Part shown: positions 7,050-14,631 of the stretch, piece after piece
Layout: each line of letters opens with the position of its first letter
Numbering within the stretch: the first letter of the stretch is position 1
Virus record (IMG/VR): IMGVR_UViG_3300032088_000096
Location: 1-22,806 of that record
From: a virus
Strand: one strand, 5' to 3'
Length of the DNA stretch: 22,806 nucleotides
The notes under the pieces: model-generated
What the model was told of the DNA's origin: nothing
What the model saw: only the letters and a program-made list of their open reading frames with translations
Database searches by the model: none
Made by a program: the position numbers and the translations under genes

Positions 7050-7544
7050 TCATTCATTCCATCGGAGTTCGATTGTCAAATCCATTCTGAATCCCATGCA
7101 GTCGCCTTGATTCCTGTCGAATCCATGCGACCTATCGACGCTGTTAATGGCCTTTGTCTCGTCTGAACGGGCCAACCTACACCAACGATAATCGGTGTTC
7201 CCATTGACCCCATTGGTCGTCAGGCTTCTATCGTTCAGAACCTTCGTGATATTGCGGTACAGCGTCCACACACCCGTTCTCGTAGGGTGGAACAGCGTTA
7301 GCATGAAGAATTGAGATACGACTTTGGGTATCGAGTCAGTTCCGTCGTCCAAGTGGGCCGTGATAACCTCGCCATATTCTTGCGTTATCGCTATTTGGTA
7401 GGTCTTCTGTTTCTTTGCCTCTAACCATTCTGTATTCACGACGACAGTCCATCCGTTCGTGACAGGGGTATTGTCCTCGATAAGACCCGTCAAGAGAGTG
7501 TGCGGGTCGATGTATGGTGCTTGACCACCGCTCGCCATTTTCAC
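7050..7544 (-). CDS. Probable tail terminator / head-tail joining protein
   Basis: 164 aa. It starts at a GTG overlapping the adaptor stop (GTGA); an ATG two codons later is also possible. The N-terminus (DPHTLLTGLIED) is a helix, followed by alternating strands (WTVVVNTEWLEA, YQIAITQEYGEVITAHL, FFMLTLFH) and a final strand FRMDLTIELRW. Tail terminators and DUF3168-type neck proteins share this helix-then-sheet plan with a strand at the C-terminus. The position right after the capsid and adaptor genes matches HK97-like order. There is no sequence signature, so the call is mainly from context. Confidence 0.55.
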   Translation of the reverse strand: MKMASGGQAPYIDPHTLLTGLIEDNTPVTNGWTVVVNTEWLEAKKQKTYQIAITQEYGEVITAHLDDGTDSIPKVVSQFFMLTLFHPTRTGVWTLYRNITKVLNDRSLTTNGVNGNTDYRWCRLARSDETKAINSVDRSHGFDRNQGDCMGFRMDLTIELRWNE

Positions 7545-8170
7545 GCACCGCCGTTGCCGAAGACTGAGACTGCTGTGTACGCATCTCGCTTGACACGGTC
7601 GAGCATCTCACGATATTCCTTTTCAGAAGAAGCGAGCAACCGATTCCACATTTCCTTGATGCGTGTCTCACAGTTCTCGTCATTGAGTGCGGCTCGTGCG
7701 GCTTGTCGTACCACGAGCATGATTGTAGCCATTTTAGCCTCCATAGGAGGCTCTGTACGGCCTGCAATGTATGTTACCTTGAACAATTGCAGGGCTTGGA
7801 TTCCTATTGCGCTATGGAAGCGTATGATACCCGAATCGGCATCATCCAACCAATACTCATCGACACCATCCCTGTTGCGACCTTCGGTTAGTTCTGTCAA
7901 AGAGCCGTCAGACTTGGTCTCCTCGACTTTGGTCACAGAGATGATGGGGCGGTTGCCTAAGACGAGGTGCTTCATTCGTGTAGTCGAATCGAAGTATTCG
8001 ATGTGTGTTTCAGTGCCTGCTAACTGTCGGCCTGCGTAGGTATCAACCAAGCGTGAAGCATTGGTTATCATCGTAGCGATTTCAGCATCGGTCGGGCCGA
8101 TTCCGTCGCTAAAATTGACACCTGAGTAGGCTTCGACTTCGGCAAGGGTGCAGTAGTCTATCGCTGTCAT
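7541..8170 (-). CDS. Head-tail connector / adaptor protein (HK97 gp6-like)
   Basis: 209 aa from the ATG at 8170, which lies 11 nt after AGGAG; a GTG three codons upstream is too close to the SD. The opening YCTLAEVEAYSGVNFSD, then TDAEIATMITNASRLVDTYAGRQL, is the usual beginning of phage gp6-type adaptors: a start like Y-(A/C)-T-x-x-(D/E)-(L/V), then a helix with I-x-x-A-(S/T)-x-x-(I/V)-D. These proteins form a ring below the portal. The later part gives beta strands and a helical tail rich in Arg and Glu. It directly follows the major capsid gene. Confidence 0.75.
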   Translation of the reverse strand: MTAIDYCTLAEVEAYSGVNFSDGIGPTDAEIATMITNASRLVDTYAGRQLAGTETHIEYFDSTTRMKHLVLGNRPIISVTKVEETKSDGSLTELTEGRNRDGVDEYWLDDADSGIIRFHSAIGIQALQLFKVTYIAGRTEPPMEAKMATIMLVVRQAARAALNDENCETRIKEMWNRLLASSEKEYREMLDRVKRDAYTAVSVFGNGGA

Positions 8171-8180
8171 GGTATTCACT

Positions 8181-8216
8181 TCTCCTGTGGACGCTCGGTC
8201 AAAGAGCGTCGGGAGA
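8181..8216 (-). promoter_or_regulatory. Intergenic RNA hairpin that pairs with the adaptor SD
   Basis: In the gap between the capsid and adaptor genes, GACGCTC (8190-8196) is the perfect reverse complement of GAGCGTC (8204-8210) around a 7-nt loop. An outer 5-bp arm pairs 8181-8185 with 8212-8216. On the minus-strand RNA the 3' side of that outer arm is GGAGA, the SD of the adaptor gene. The hairpin could lower adaptor translation or protect or process the capsid mRNA. Confidence 0.65.
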
Positions 8217-8240
8217 AGCCTTCAACCGATGCAGTCAGTC

Positions 8241-9293
8241 TCAGACGGTGATGTCACGGATTAGCACGATTGCTTCTGTGTATCGAACACCGAAGGCGAG
8301 GTCTTGCTTAGGGATAAGCACGAATCGGTCTTTGGTTGGTTCGTCGTGGAAGCCAATGCTGAACCTGCGCTCGGCGACTGTTGGGTTGCCGATTAGAGGA
8401 GAGCGGATATGGGTTAGAATAGCCAATCCCTTAGTTCCGTTGTGAGCCGCAGGGACTACACCGTTTGCGTCAAGGTTGGTTGGCAAAGCACCTGTTCCGA
8501 AGACACGGACACCGTAGATTTTGCCGATTTCACCGTTGAGGATAGTAGCGGATGGGCCGTACTTATCGACGGTTTGTAGTTCGGTGATTCCGAGCAAAGC
8601 GACTTCAACCGCACGAGGTACGATGAGAGCAAGGTCGTCACGGTTGTCAGCATAGACGCCGAGAGCGGCGATTGCAGTTCTGATGTGAGCGAGTGACAAA
8701 GCACCTGCGGCATCGACGGGTGTTGCTGATGCGGACTTTCGTAGTCCGTCGAAGAGCAATTTGTAGTCGTTTGCGCTTGCTGAGACACCGAGAGGGTTTG
8801 CGGCGGCGTCGTATGCTCCGCTGATGTTGTCAGCGAAGTTCGTGGTGGTTGTAGTGTCACCGTTCAGCAGGAGGCTTGCTTCGTTGAAAGCAAGGCGGGA
8901 GGCAATGTCGTCACGGAGGACAGCCATCAGACCTTCGACACCGTAGGCGACGAGGTAGTTCCCGATTGGAATGTTAGCAATCATGGTCTTGAGTTCAAGA
9001 GTGATTTCAGCAGTAGCGTGTCGAGACTCGCTTGCCGCTGTGCCTGCTTCGGTCATACCGAGCGTTTGTTGGTGGAAGTCCACTGAGCCTGACAATTTTG
9101 GAATGTTCATCTTGCGTCGGTTCATTGGCATTGCAGGGAACAGACTTCGCATGAAGTTACGCTCATATACAATTCCGATGATTTCTTCGGCGGTCTCGGT
9201 CGGGAGCATTGTTGCACCTGTGGCGTTAGCCGCACCTGCAAGTGCATCCTTGACTCGTTGTGTCAGTTCTGTGAAGTCGATTTCTTGGCTCAT
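8241..9293 (-). CDS. Major capsid protein, HK97 fold
   Basis: 350 aa; forms the icosahedral shell. The N-terminal helix (DFTELTQRVKDALAG) leads to ETAEEIIGIVYERNFMRSLFPAMP and an extended loop with NIPKLSGSVDFHQQT, the typical spine-helix/E-loop beginning of HK97-type capsid proteins. Then come a P-domain with strands and helices (FNEASLLLNGD, the loop after it) and a C-terminal part with ALIVPRAVEVALLG, GVRVFGTGALP and FHDEPTKDRFVLIPKQDLAFGVRY. There is no long N-terminal delta domain, consistent with the scaffold being fused to the protease. SD AGGAG lies 9 nt before the ATG, and a promoter-like block precedes it. Confidence 0.9.
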   Translation of the reverse strand: MSQEIDFTELTQRVKDALAGAANATGATMLPTETAEEIIGIVYERNFMRSLFPAMPMNRRKMNIPKLSGSVDFHQQTLGMTEAGTAASESRHATAEITLELKTMIANIPIGNYLVAYGVEGLMAVLRDDIASRLAFNEASLLLNGDTTTTTNFADNISGAYDAAANPLGVSASANDYKLLFDGLRKSASATPVDAAGALSLAHIRTAIAALGVYADNRDDLALIVPRAVEVALLGITELQTVDKYGPSATILNGEIGKIYGVRVFGTGALPTNLDANGVVPAAHNGTKGLAILTHIRSPLIGNPTVAERRFSIGFHDEPTKDRFVLIPKQDLAFGVRYTEAIVLIRDITV

Positions 9294-9348
9294 GTTTTAT
9301 CTCTCCTGTCTTTGTGGGTATTAACCGTATCGGTCAAAATACCCCGCT
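9294..9348 (-). promoter_or_regulatory. Candidate secondary promoter in front of the major capsid gene
   Basis: On the minus strand this gap reads CGATACGGTTAATACCC, then 22 nt including AGGAGAG and GATAAAAC before the ATG. It resembles the cassette at 14027 (CGATACTGTTATATAGG and GGTAAAAC), with TTAATA as a weaker TATA box and 2-3 nt extra spacing. The capsid gene also has a good SD, so it may be read from the operon and from its own promoter. Confidence 0.45.
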
Positions 9349-10893
9349 TCATTCCGTGCGGCGACCTCCGAGTCGTCCTTCAAGCCATGCTCCTAAGTGG
9401 GCCATGCCTTTGCTGACTTGCGGGCTTGCACCCTTGTCATGTGAAGTGACATCTGTTAGAATGTCGCTTGCGGTTGTTGCGGGGGATAGTGACTTAGGCG
9501 AAGCGGTTGCAGGTGCAACACCTTGCTCGGCCAATTTTTCAGCGACCTTAGCATCGACAGCGGCGTCGAACTCAGCCTGCTTTGCGTTTGCATCAATGGT
9601 CTCTGAGAGAGAGGAGATTTCAGCATCCTTCTCAGCGAGTAGTGCCTTCAAGGATTCTGTTTCGTCCAATCGAGCGATTAGATTGGATAGGCCAGTCTCG
9701 ACTGCGGAGAGTGCAATGACTACTTCGCTCAAGACTGCGCCTTCAACATCGTCCGCCTCTTCTTTGGTCTCGATTTCAACCTCGGCTGACTCTTCTTCGG
9801 TTGCTTCGGCAACCTCTTCAACGAGTTCTTCCTCGACGAGTTCTTCTTCGACTGCTTCCTCTTCCTCGACGAGTTCTTCTTCAAGAACTTCTTCTTCAAC
9901 AACCTCTTCGGTTGCTTCTTCTTCAAGGACTTCTTCGGCCTTGACGGTGAAGGTTTCTTCAGGAGCGGATAATTCAGTAGGTGTCTCTTCAACAACCTCT
10001 TCGACGAGTTCCTCTGCGGCGAGTTCTGTTTCGGTCATGGCCTGTTGGCTGTCATCATGGGTCTTAACGGTATCGCCGCCGATAGACACATCAATGCGAC
10101 TTTCCAAATCGCTGATTTTGGCTTCCAATCCCGCAACCACATCGAGTAGTTCGATGACTTCATCGGCCTCGTAGCCGAGTTCTGTTTCCTCTTGCGGTTC
10201 AGCAGGTTCGTCAGGGACTTCTTGGGACTTACCGAACTCGATAACATACGAGCCATCTCGCTCTTCGACTGCGATAATGTGCTTTGCTCCATCATATTCG
10301 ACGACGGACTTGCTCACATTGAATAGAGCGTTGGGGGAAGCGGGAATATCGACGACACTCGTCTCAATCCACTCAATGTTCGTGAACTTGAGATATGCCG
10401 AGTCGCCTCGACCCTCCTTGATTGCGGCCTTAGCAATGAAGCCGATAGAGAACGCCTTGAGCATGCCCTTGCGGATTTTACGGGTGATGTGCTCTTCTCC
10501 CCCATCAATGACTGCACGACCGAACACAGCGGCGATTTTAGACCCATCAGGCTTCTCGTATGAACCCATTTCAACCGATTCCATCATACCGATGACTCCG
10601 TAGTCCTTGCGGTGATTGTAGAGGATAACAGGGTTCTTCTGATAGGAGTCCCATGACTCCATGATTGCTTCGGGGGATACGAGTTCCTTATGACGGTCAA
10701 GCATGCTCTCGTCGCCCACATAGACAGGGCCGTACACTACAACATCGTTATCATCACGGTCAGGCTTCGCCGCCTTATCGACCGTGAACGGTGTGTTGAT
10801 TTTGTACTCAAATGTGATGGTTTTTTCCTCACCCTCAAGTGATGCGAATAGGTCATCGTCATTGACGATAGTGGCATTAAGGAGACGACTCAT
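9349..10893 (-). CDS. Prohead maturation protease (S78-like) fused to an acidic scaffold domain
   Basis: 514 aa. Residues 1-195 form the capsid protease: SMLDRHKELVSPEA, then VILYNHRKDYGVIG (catalytic His94), GMLKAFSIGF (catalytic Ser149) and EWIETSVVDIPASPNALF. This pattern is diagnostic for herpesvirus-type prohead proteases. Residues about 215-514 are a scaffold: a very Glu-rich coiled stretch with repeated EEELVEEE and VLEEE units (about 295-385), a second coiled coil (LIARLDETESLKALLAEKDAE), and a tail GMAHLGAWLEGRLGG that may contact the capsid protein. The scaffold would direct shell assembly and be digested afterwards. It lies just upstream of the capsid gene, as expected. Confidence 0.9.
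   Translation of the reverse strand: MSRLLNATIVNDDDLFASLEGEEKTITFEYKINTPFTVDKAAKPDRDDNDVVVYGPVYVGDESMLDRHKELVSPEAIMESWDSYQKNPVILYNHRKDYGVIGMMESVEMGSYEKPDGSKIAAVFGRAVIDGGEEHITRKIRKGMLKAFSIGFIAKAAIKEGRGDSAYLKFTNIEWIETSVVDIPASPNALFNVSKSVVEYDGAKHIIAVEERDGSYVIEFGKSQEVPDEPAEPQEETELGYEADEVIELLDVVAGLEAKISDLESRIDVSIGGDTVKTHDDSQQAMTETELAAEELVEEVVEETPTELSAPEETFTVKAEEVLEEEATEEVVEEEVLEEELVEEEEAVEEELVEEELVEEVAEATEEESAEVEIETKEEADDVEGAVLSEVVIALSAVETGLSNLIARLDETESLKALLAEKDAEISSLSETIDANAKQAEFDAAVDAKVAEKLAEQGVAPATASPKSLSPATTASDILTDVTSHDKGASPQVSKGMAHLGAWLEGRLGGRRTE
9730..10000. repeat. Low-complexity Glu-rich coding repeat in the scaffold
   Basis: On the plus strand this stretch is a run of TTCTTC, CTCTTC and TCGACGAG units encoding Glu/Val/Leu-rich repeats of the scaffold. 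Long antisense frames here are a side effect of this bias. It is not a tandem array with a constant unit length. Confidence 0.7.
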
Positions 10894-10917
10894 GCCCTCT
10901 CGGTTGTCCTACTTGGT

Positions 10918-11190
10918 TTAAGAGGGTGTTGTCCTCATCCACTGTGTATTGTTGGTTGAGCGGTCAATCCCCATGTTCGTGAACCCTGCTAACCTCAGCA
11001 TGGGTGCAACGCCCTGCGGTGATAAGTCCCAATACTTATTGCTCATGGCACGATGGCTCGATGCCCTGAGTTCCTCCATACGGGTTCTGATTTTATCAAC
11101 AAACCATATCGTAGGCATTGGCTCATCGGGATTTAGTGATTCAAGTAAATCCCATACCCAATTCGGAACTTTTCGCCTTAGCCTACTCAT
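10918..11190 (-). CDS. Hypothetical protein, possibly winged-helix-like (90 aa)
   Basis: Its ATG is 22 nt after TATATA, making it the first gene of the capsid operon. The protein MSRLRRKVPNWVWDLLESLN, then MPTIWFVDKIRTRMEEL, LSPQGVAPMLRLAGF and ends NNTQWMRTTPS. The helix-helix-turn-strand order and the final W-M-R strand would suit a small winged-helix DNA-binding domain. No family can be named. Being the leader gene of the operon and located 24 nt before the protease, it might be regulatory; this is speculation. Confidence 0.65.
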   Translation of the reverse strand: MSRLRRKVPNWVWDLLESLNPDEPMPTIWFVDKIRTRMEELRASSHRAMSNKYWDLSPQGVAPMLRLAGFTNMGIDRSTNNTQWMRTTPS

Positions 11191-11228
11191 ATCAGGTGTT
11201 TGATGACACACCTATATAAGGATGCCGC
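11191..11228 (-). promoter_or_regulatory. Archaeal promoter of the capsid operon
   Basis: A 38-bp spacer after the TAA of the DUF5824-like gene: GCGGCATCCT, TATATA, GGTGTGTCATC, AAACACCTGAT, ATG. GGTGT and ACACC can pair as a small dyad between the box and the start. Confidence 0.82.
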
Positions 11229-11909
11229 TTAAAGTTCCTTCTTGCGGGCTTCGTCGATGACCTGCTTCATGTGACTGATGCCACGAGAACCGACGACCAA
11301 CCACTTGATTTGAGCCACTACACCTGCGAGACGATAGTCCTTGAGATGACGAGCGGCCCACGCCTCACGCAGGCGCACAGCCTTCTCGTCTGTTGGAGTC
11401 TTGACTCCTGTGCTCTTGACCTTGCGTAGTCTGTTGAATTGGGTGTTGCCGAGTATGTTGCCACCCTTGCGCCAAATGTCAGGGTGCTCCTCTCTCAATT
11501 TGAGGGCATAGGCGAGTGGGAACTGTGTGTACTCGCTATTGGCGAGACTAACTTTGTCGTCGTCGCCACGCTTGGGGAAGTTCGTCTTGGGTGCTTTGAT
11601 TTCAAACGACTTAGACGACTTAGGGTGGCCCTTCGGCAGTAGGTCGGTATCATGCTTGCCACTTCGGAACTTGCCATTGCGGAGCACATAGAGGAATGAA
11701 TTAACACGAGCATAGGCCCATTGGTCAGCCGACGAGACTGACGGCCTCACAGATGATGGGTTGGTGTTGTATGCACCCACACCACGCTTAAAGACCGCTA
11801 TAAGCGTCCGTGTGCTCGTTCTTTTGGTTTTGGCTGTCCCAACCTTCTCGTTATGTTTCTTGGCCTTCTCGGACAGTCCTTTACGCACAGAATCGCTAAT
11901 CGTTACCAT
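11229..11909 (-). CDS. DUF5824-like viral protein (226 aa)
   Basis: Residues about 33-95 (AVFKRGVGAYNTNPSSVRP, then QWAYARVNSFLYVLRNGK, HDTDLLPKGH) resemble the conserved block known from tailed-virus proteins as DUF5824: R-G-x-x-A-Y, a Q-W-A-Y-(A/G)-R-V-N-x-F-(L/I) core and a D-x-D-L-L end. From memory, that block is sometimes found in proteins packed in the virion. The C-terminal part (WRKGGNILGNTQFNRL, then REAWAARHLKDYRLAGVV and AQIKWLVVGSRGISHM) is also strongly patterned. The molecular role is unknown. The gene is 4 nt from the gp10-like gene, with AGGTGA before its ATG. Confidence 0.65.
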   Translation of the reverse strand: MVTISDSVRKGLSEKAKKHNEKVGTAKTKRTSTRTLIAVFKRGVGAYNTNPSSVRPSVSSADQWAYARVNSFLYVLRNGKFRSGKHDTDLLPKGHPKSSKSFEIKAPKTNFPKRGDDDKVSLANSEYTQFPLAYALKLREEHPDIWRKGGNILGNTQFNRLRKVKSTGVKTPTDEKAVRLREAWAARHLKDYRLAGVVAQIKWLVVGSRGISHMKQVIDEARKKEL

Positions 11910-11913
11910 TGTC

Positions 11914-12327
11914 TCACCTAATCGTTCGGGGTAATTGTCGTTTGAAGAACATATCCATCTCTCGACCTATGACCTTCTTGGATTTGCTCTGTGCGTATCG
12001 AACGGCACGAGTCATATACAATCGTGGTGGGAACGGTGCAAACGACACACGGCCGAACTCAACGACCTGTGCGTAGGCAACCTTGCTGTTCCCGAATCGG
12101 ACTTGTAGTCCCTTGCGGTCAGGTGTCTTGGCTATTCGTCCTGACGCTCTCAAAGCACCCGTCCTAACAGGTACGAGTTCCTTCGCTCGCTTGAGAACGA
12201 CCTCGGCAATTTGACGCTTCATCTCCATTGTAGGGGCGTCTATTGACGCTTTCAAATGCTCAAAGACCAAACCCAAACGGCGAAAAACGCCTGTATCAAC
12301 CTGAACTTTGATTCCCTCGTTTGCCAT
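11914..12327 (-). CDS. HK97 gp10-like head-tail / tail completion protein
   Basis: 137 aa from the ATG at 12327, which overlaps the portal stop by one base. The core ELVPVRTGALRASGRIA, then VAYAQVVEFGR and FAPFPPRLYMTRAVR, matches the gp10 family: V-P-V-(R/K)-T-G-x-L-R, a Tyr-Ala-x-x-(V/I)-E-(F/Y)-G strand, and a Pro-rich start of the last helix. These proteins finish the tail end or join it to the head. Location directly after the portal is a little earlier than in HK97 itself, where gp10 follows the capsid genes. Confidence 0.8.
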   Translation of the reverse strand: MANEGIKVQVDTGVFRRLGLVFEHLKASIDAPTMEMKRQIAEVVLKRAKELVPVRTGALRASGRIAKTPDRKGLQVRFGNSKVAYAQVVEFGRVSFAPFPPRLYMTRAVRYAQSKSKKVIGREMDMFFKRQLPRTIR

Positions 12328-13760
12328 CAGAACCACACTTTGTCCTTGTCTGACTCGCTGTCACTATCGTCTTCGATAGGCTCTTCGGGTGTTTCCTCTT
12401 CGTCGATTTCATCCTCAGCATCCTCTTCGTCAGCCTTGCCTTTGTTGATTGCCAATTTTGGAGAGAGATAGAATTGGTCAGCCGCCTCTGCTTCATTCAA
12501 CATCTCATAGCCCAACATTTTTCGAGCCTCGTTGATGCTGATGACTCCTTCTTGACGAAGGGATGCAATTGCTTGACCTTGACTCTTTACGACCTCAGCC
12601 ATCACCTTCTCTTTGGATGGGCGTATCGTGTTGAACTTGAACATATAATCCGTCACTTCCAAGAGAGGGAGTATGCGATAATTGATGAGTCCCTCGATGC
12701 GCTTATGGTACGATTCCACTACATCATACCAAGCCTCTAACTGCTGTTCAGGGTTGCTCATTTTTCCTGTTTGAACCCATCCCAATTTCATTGGAGGGAT
12801 GCCGAATACAGCACAGATTTCCTCTCGATAGTAGTACAACAGGTCGAGGTGCTGACCGTCCTTAATCGAGTCGATAAGTCTGTGTGTTTGGAAACCTGAG
12901 CCACCGTTCACAGCCACCAATCCAAACGGAGATTTGCCACCGCTCAATTGTTGCTCAAGCATGGCGAGCATGGTCTTCATCTCGCTGTTGCTCACATCTC
13001 CAACATTGAGAATCGTCTTCGGCAGTGTTCCTGTGAATTGCTCGTTGATGTAATTGCTCAGGTTCATGTGGCCTGCTATCGTCGCCAATAGGGGCGTGAG
13101 AGGTGAAGTTCCGTAACCTCTGTCCGTTTTGTACTTGGCAATGTGGAGCAATTTGTTGGCGGCGAACCGTCGGGTGTCGCCGCTGAGATTTTGCACATAC
13201 GCCATCTCAGGGGCAGGTGGCAGTCGTGGGTTGGGAATGATTTCAACATCAGTCGCACTGACATTCCAAATGGACGCTAATTTGCCTCCAAAGACCCAAT
13301 CCTCGCCATCGTTTGATGATTTGTCGGCCGTGCCATCCAATTCGAGATAAGCGTCCCCGTAGAGCGTTAAATCGTACACGAGAGACTCAAGCCACTCGTC
13401 GCCCATGTCTTCGGGGTTTGGCATTTTGAAGAACATTCGTAACTTCTGTAAATCGGCAGGGTTGCCTCTATCGACTCCGTCAGCCAAGTCAAACCTGTAT
13501 CCGTTGCCGAGTACATCGTCCACAGTCCTGCGTAGGATAGCGGCAATCACTTCGGACTTATTGCTTATTTCACGAATCAGAGAATAGGAGACGCCCGTAG
13601 CCGCACCGATGGTCTTGCCCGTCCGCTTATCGACAGAGGTCATTTCACCGATGCGGGATAACGAGGCAAGGGCCTTCAAATCAACCTGCATGGTGTCATC
13701 GGAGGGGGTTGTACCTCTTCCTCTGAATAGCCCAAACCTACGCTTACGCTCGCCTGCCAT
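12327..13760 (-). CDS. Portal protein, HK97 family
   Basis: The portal forms the dodecameric ring through which DNA is packed and leaves the capsid. From the ATG at 13760 it is 477 aa (a TTG 16 codons earlier is possible but overlaps the previous gene). Portal family motifs in order: SLIREISNKSEVIAAILRRTVDDVLG (the crown/clip start), LVYDLTLYGDAYLELDG, RFAANKLLHIAKYKTD and GTSPLTPLLATIAGHMN. Next come an ALLMLEQQL-like helix (AMLEQQLSGG), YYREEICAVFGIPPMKLGW and SLRQEGVISINEARKMLG. The last 45 residues are very acidic (EEDAEDEIDEEETPEEPIED). It is the second gene of the operon starting at 14026. Confidence 0.9.
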   Translation of the reverse strand: MAGERKRRFGLFRGRGTTPSDDTMQVDLKALASLSRIGEMTSVDKRTGKTIGAATGVSYSLIREISNKSEVIAAILRRTVDDVLGNGYRFDLADGVDRGNPADLQKLRMFFKMPNPEDMGDEWLESLVYDLTLYGDAYLELDGTADKSSNDGEDWVFGGKLASIWNVSATDVEIIPNPRLPPAPEMAYVQNLSGDTRRFAANKLLHIAKYKTDRGYGTSPLTPLLATIAGHMNLSNYINEQFTGTLPKTILNVGDVSNSEMKTMLAMLEQQLSGGKSPFGLVAVNGGSGFQTHRLIDSIKDGQHLDLLYYYREEICAVFGIPPMKLGWVQTGKMSNPEQQLEAWYDVVESYHKRIEGLINYRILPLLEVTDYMFKFNTIRPSKEKVMAEVVKSQGQAIASLRQEGVISINEARKMLGYEMLNEAEAADQFYLSPKLAINKGKADEEDAEDEIDEEETPEEPIEDDSDSESDKDKVWF

Positions 13761-13798
13761 GACCCTCACTTGGGCCACAGGTTCTAAACGCTGTCGGC

Positions 13799-14026
13799 TC
13801 AGGGCCAATAAACGACAGGCCCACTATCTTCACACTTGGCATCCCATTCTCTGAATGCTTCTTGCGTTGAAATGATAATCCACTCGTCGCTTATATCGGG
13901 GTCAATTTTGACTTCGACAGGGTAGCCAATCGTTCTTTCAGGCATAAACCAAAGTGTTCGTTCTTTCATGTCTGCTACAAACAGGCACGCTTCTGTTATC
14001 GGCATGAGTCGCTTTTGCTTCGTCAT
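13799..14026 (-). CDS. Small hypothetical protein (75 aa)
   Basis: Leader gene of the portal operon, with its ATG 22 nt after TATATA. MTKQKRLMPITEACLFVAD, then RTLWFMPERTIGYPVEVKIDP and WIIISTQEAFREWDAKCED show alternating strands and one helix. No cysteine knuckles or membrane segment. No family recognised. It ends 38 nt before the portal ATG. Confidence 0.65.
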   Translation of the reverse strand: MTKQKRLMPITEACLFVADMKERTLWFMPERTIGYPVEVKIDPDISDEWIIISTQEAFREWDAKCEDSGPVVYWP

Positions 14027-14064
14027 GTTTTACCCTATGGGTCTCCCCTATATAACAGTATCGC
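14027..14064 (-). promoter_or_regulatory. Archaeal promoter of the portal operon
   Basis: A 38-bp spacer after the TAG of the 46-aa gene: GCGATACTGT, TATATA, GGGGAG, then the perfect dyad ACCCATAGGGT, AAAAC and ATG. Confidence 0.83.
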
Positions 14065-14205
14065 CTATTGTTCTGTTGAGGAGGCGTCGGACTTTTCCGA
14101 TTGCCTGCCACAGCATGTCAGGGTATGCGCCCATACATGAGACGCAAATAGACAGTCAAAACATACTTGTATTTCTTCGGGTTGGGCTTCATTATTTTTC
14201 GCCAT
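14065..14205 (-). CDS. Very small zinc-finger protein (46 aa), own promoter
   Basis: A 46-codon frame beginning 22 nt after its own TATATA: MAKNNEAQPEEIQVCFDCLF, then HTLTCCGRQ. CFDC (residues 15-18) and the CC pair (31-32), with His21 and His28, could hold one zinc. It is flanked on both sides by 38-bp promoter cassettes, so it seems to be transcribed alone or as leader of the portal operon. Function unknown. Confidence 0.7.
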   Translation of the reverse strand: MAKNNEAQPEEIQVCFDCLFASHVWAHTLTCCGRQSEKSDASSTEQ

Positions 14206-14243
14206 GATATAGCCTATAAGTCACACCTATATAAGTGTATCGA
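14206..14243 (-). promoter_or_regulatory. Archaeal promoter of the 46-aa zinc-finger gene
   Basis: A 38-bp spacer: TCGATACACT, TATATA, GGTGTGACTTATAGG, CTATATC, ATG. The box and the GGTGTG match the promoter at 5685. Confidence 0.82.
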
Positions 14244-14606
14244 CTATTCTTCTTGAGGGAGTATGGCGTGAGTCTTTTCCATCTCCATTTCGTGCTCGTG
14301 TTGAGCGGCGTTGCGCTCTAACTCGTGCTTCAATTTGAGTTCGGCTAACTTGCCATCGGTCTCAGCGTTCGGTGTCATTAACTGAATGTCGGTCGTGGTC
14401 TCCTGCTTGAATAGGTCGAGTAGGTTAGTGATAATGAGCAGTGCAGGCCCACCCACGATACCAATAACAGTCAATTGATTCTCGGTGATTTCAATGCCAT
14501 TAACGACGCTCTGATACACGGCCAATGAAGCAAATGATACCCATGCCAAAACGATAGGTACAGAGACGAACCAAAACAGGTTCTTAGTGCTTGATTTTCC
14601 TTTCAT
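14244..14606 (-). CDS. Two-helix membrane protein with coiled-coil tail, holin-like
   Basis: 120 aa from the ATG at 14606, preceded by GAGGG at 5 nt. After a basic start (MKGKSSTKN) there are two membrane helices, about residues 9-33 (FWFVSVPIVLAWVSFASLAV) and 42-65 (LTVIGIVGGPALLIITNLLDLF), then a Lys/Glu coiled coil (AELKLKHELERNAAQHEHEM). Two-helix membrane proteins next to XhlA-like genes often work in lysis as holins. The same frame is open up to 14966 (see finding). It ends at the next promoter cassette. Confidence 0.65.
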   Translation of the reverse strand: MKGKSSTKNLFWFVSVPIVLAWVSFASLAVYQSVVNGIEITENQLTVIGIVGGPALLIITNLLDLFKQETTTDIQLMTPNAETDGKLAELKLKHELERNAAQHEHEMEMEKTHAILPQEE

Positions 14607-14631
14607 GTTATCCCTCTTAGTAACTCGTGGT

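Noticed and set aside
7500-8039. Plus-strand frame of 179 codons
   Set aside because: Lies fully opposite the head-tail adaptor gene and has no promoter.
9314-10174. Plus-strand frame of 286 codons (Ser/Thr-rich)
   Set aside because: Antisense of the Glu-rich scaffold; the Ser runs come from TTC/CTC-type codons opposite Glu. The protease-scaffold on the other strand is certain.
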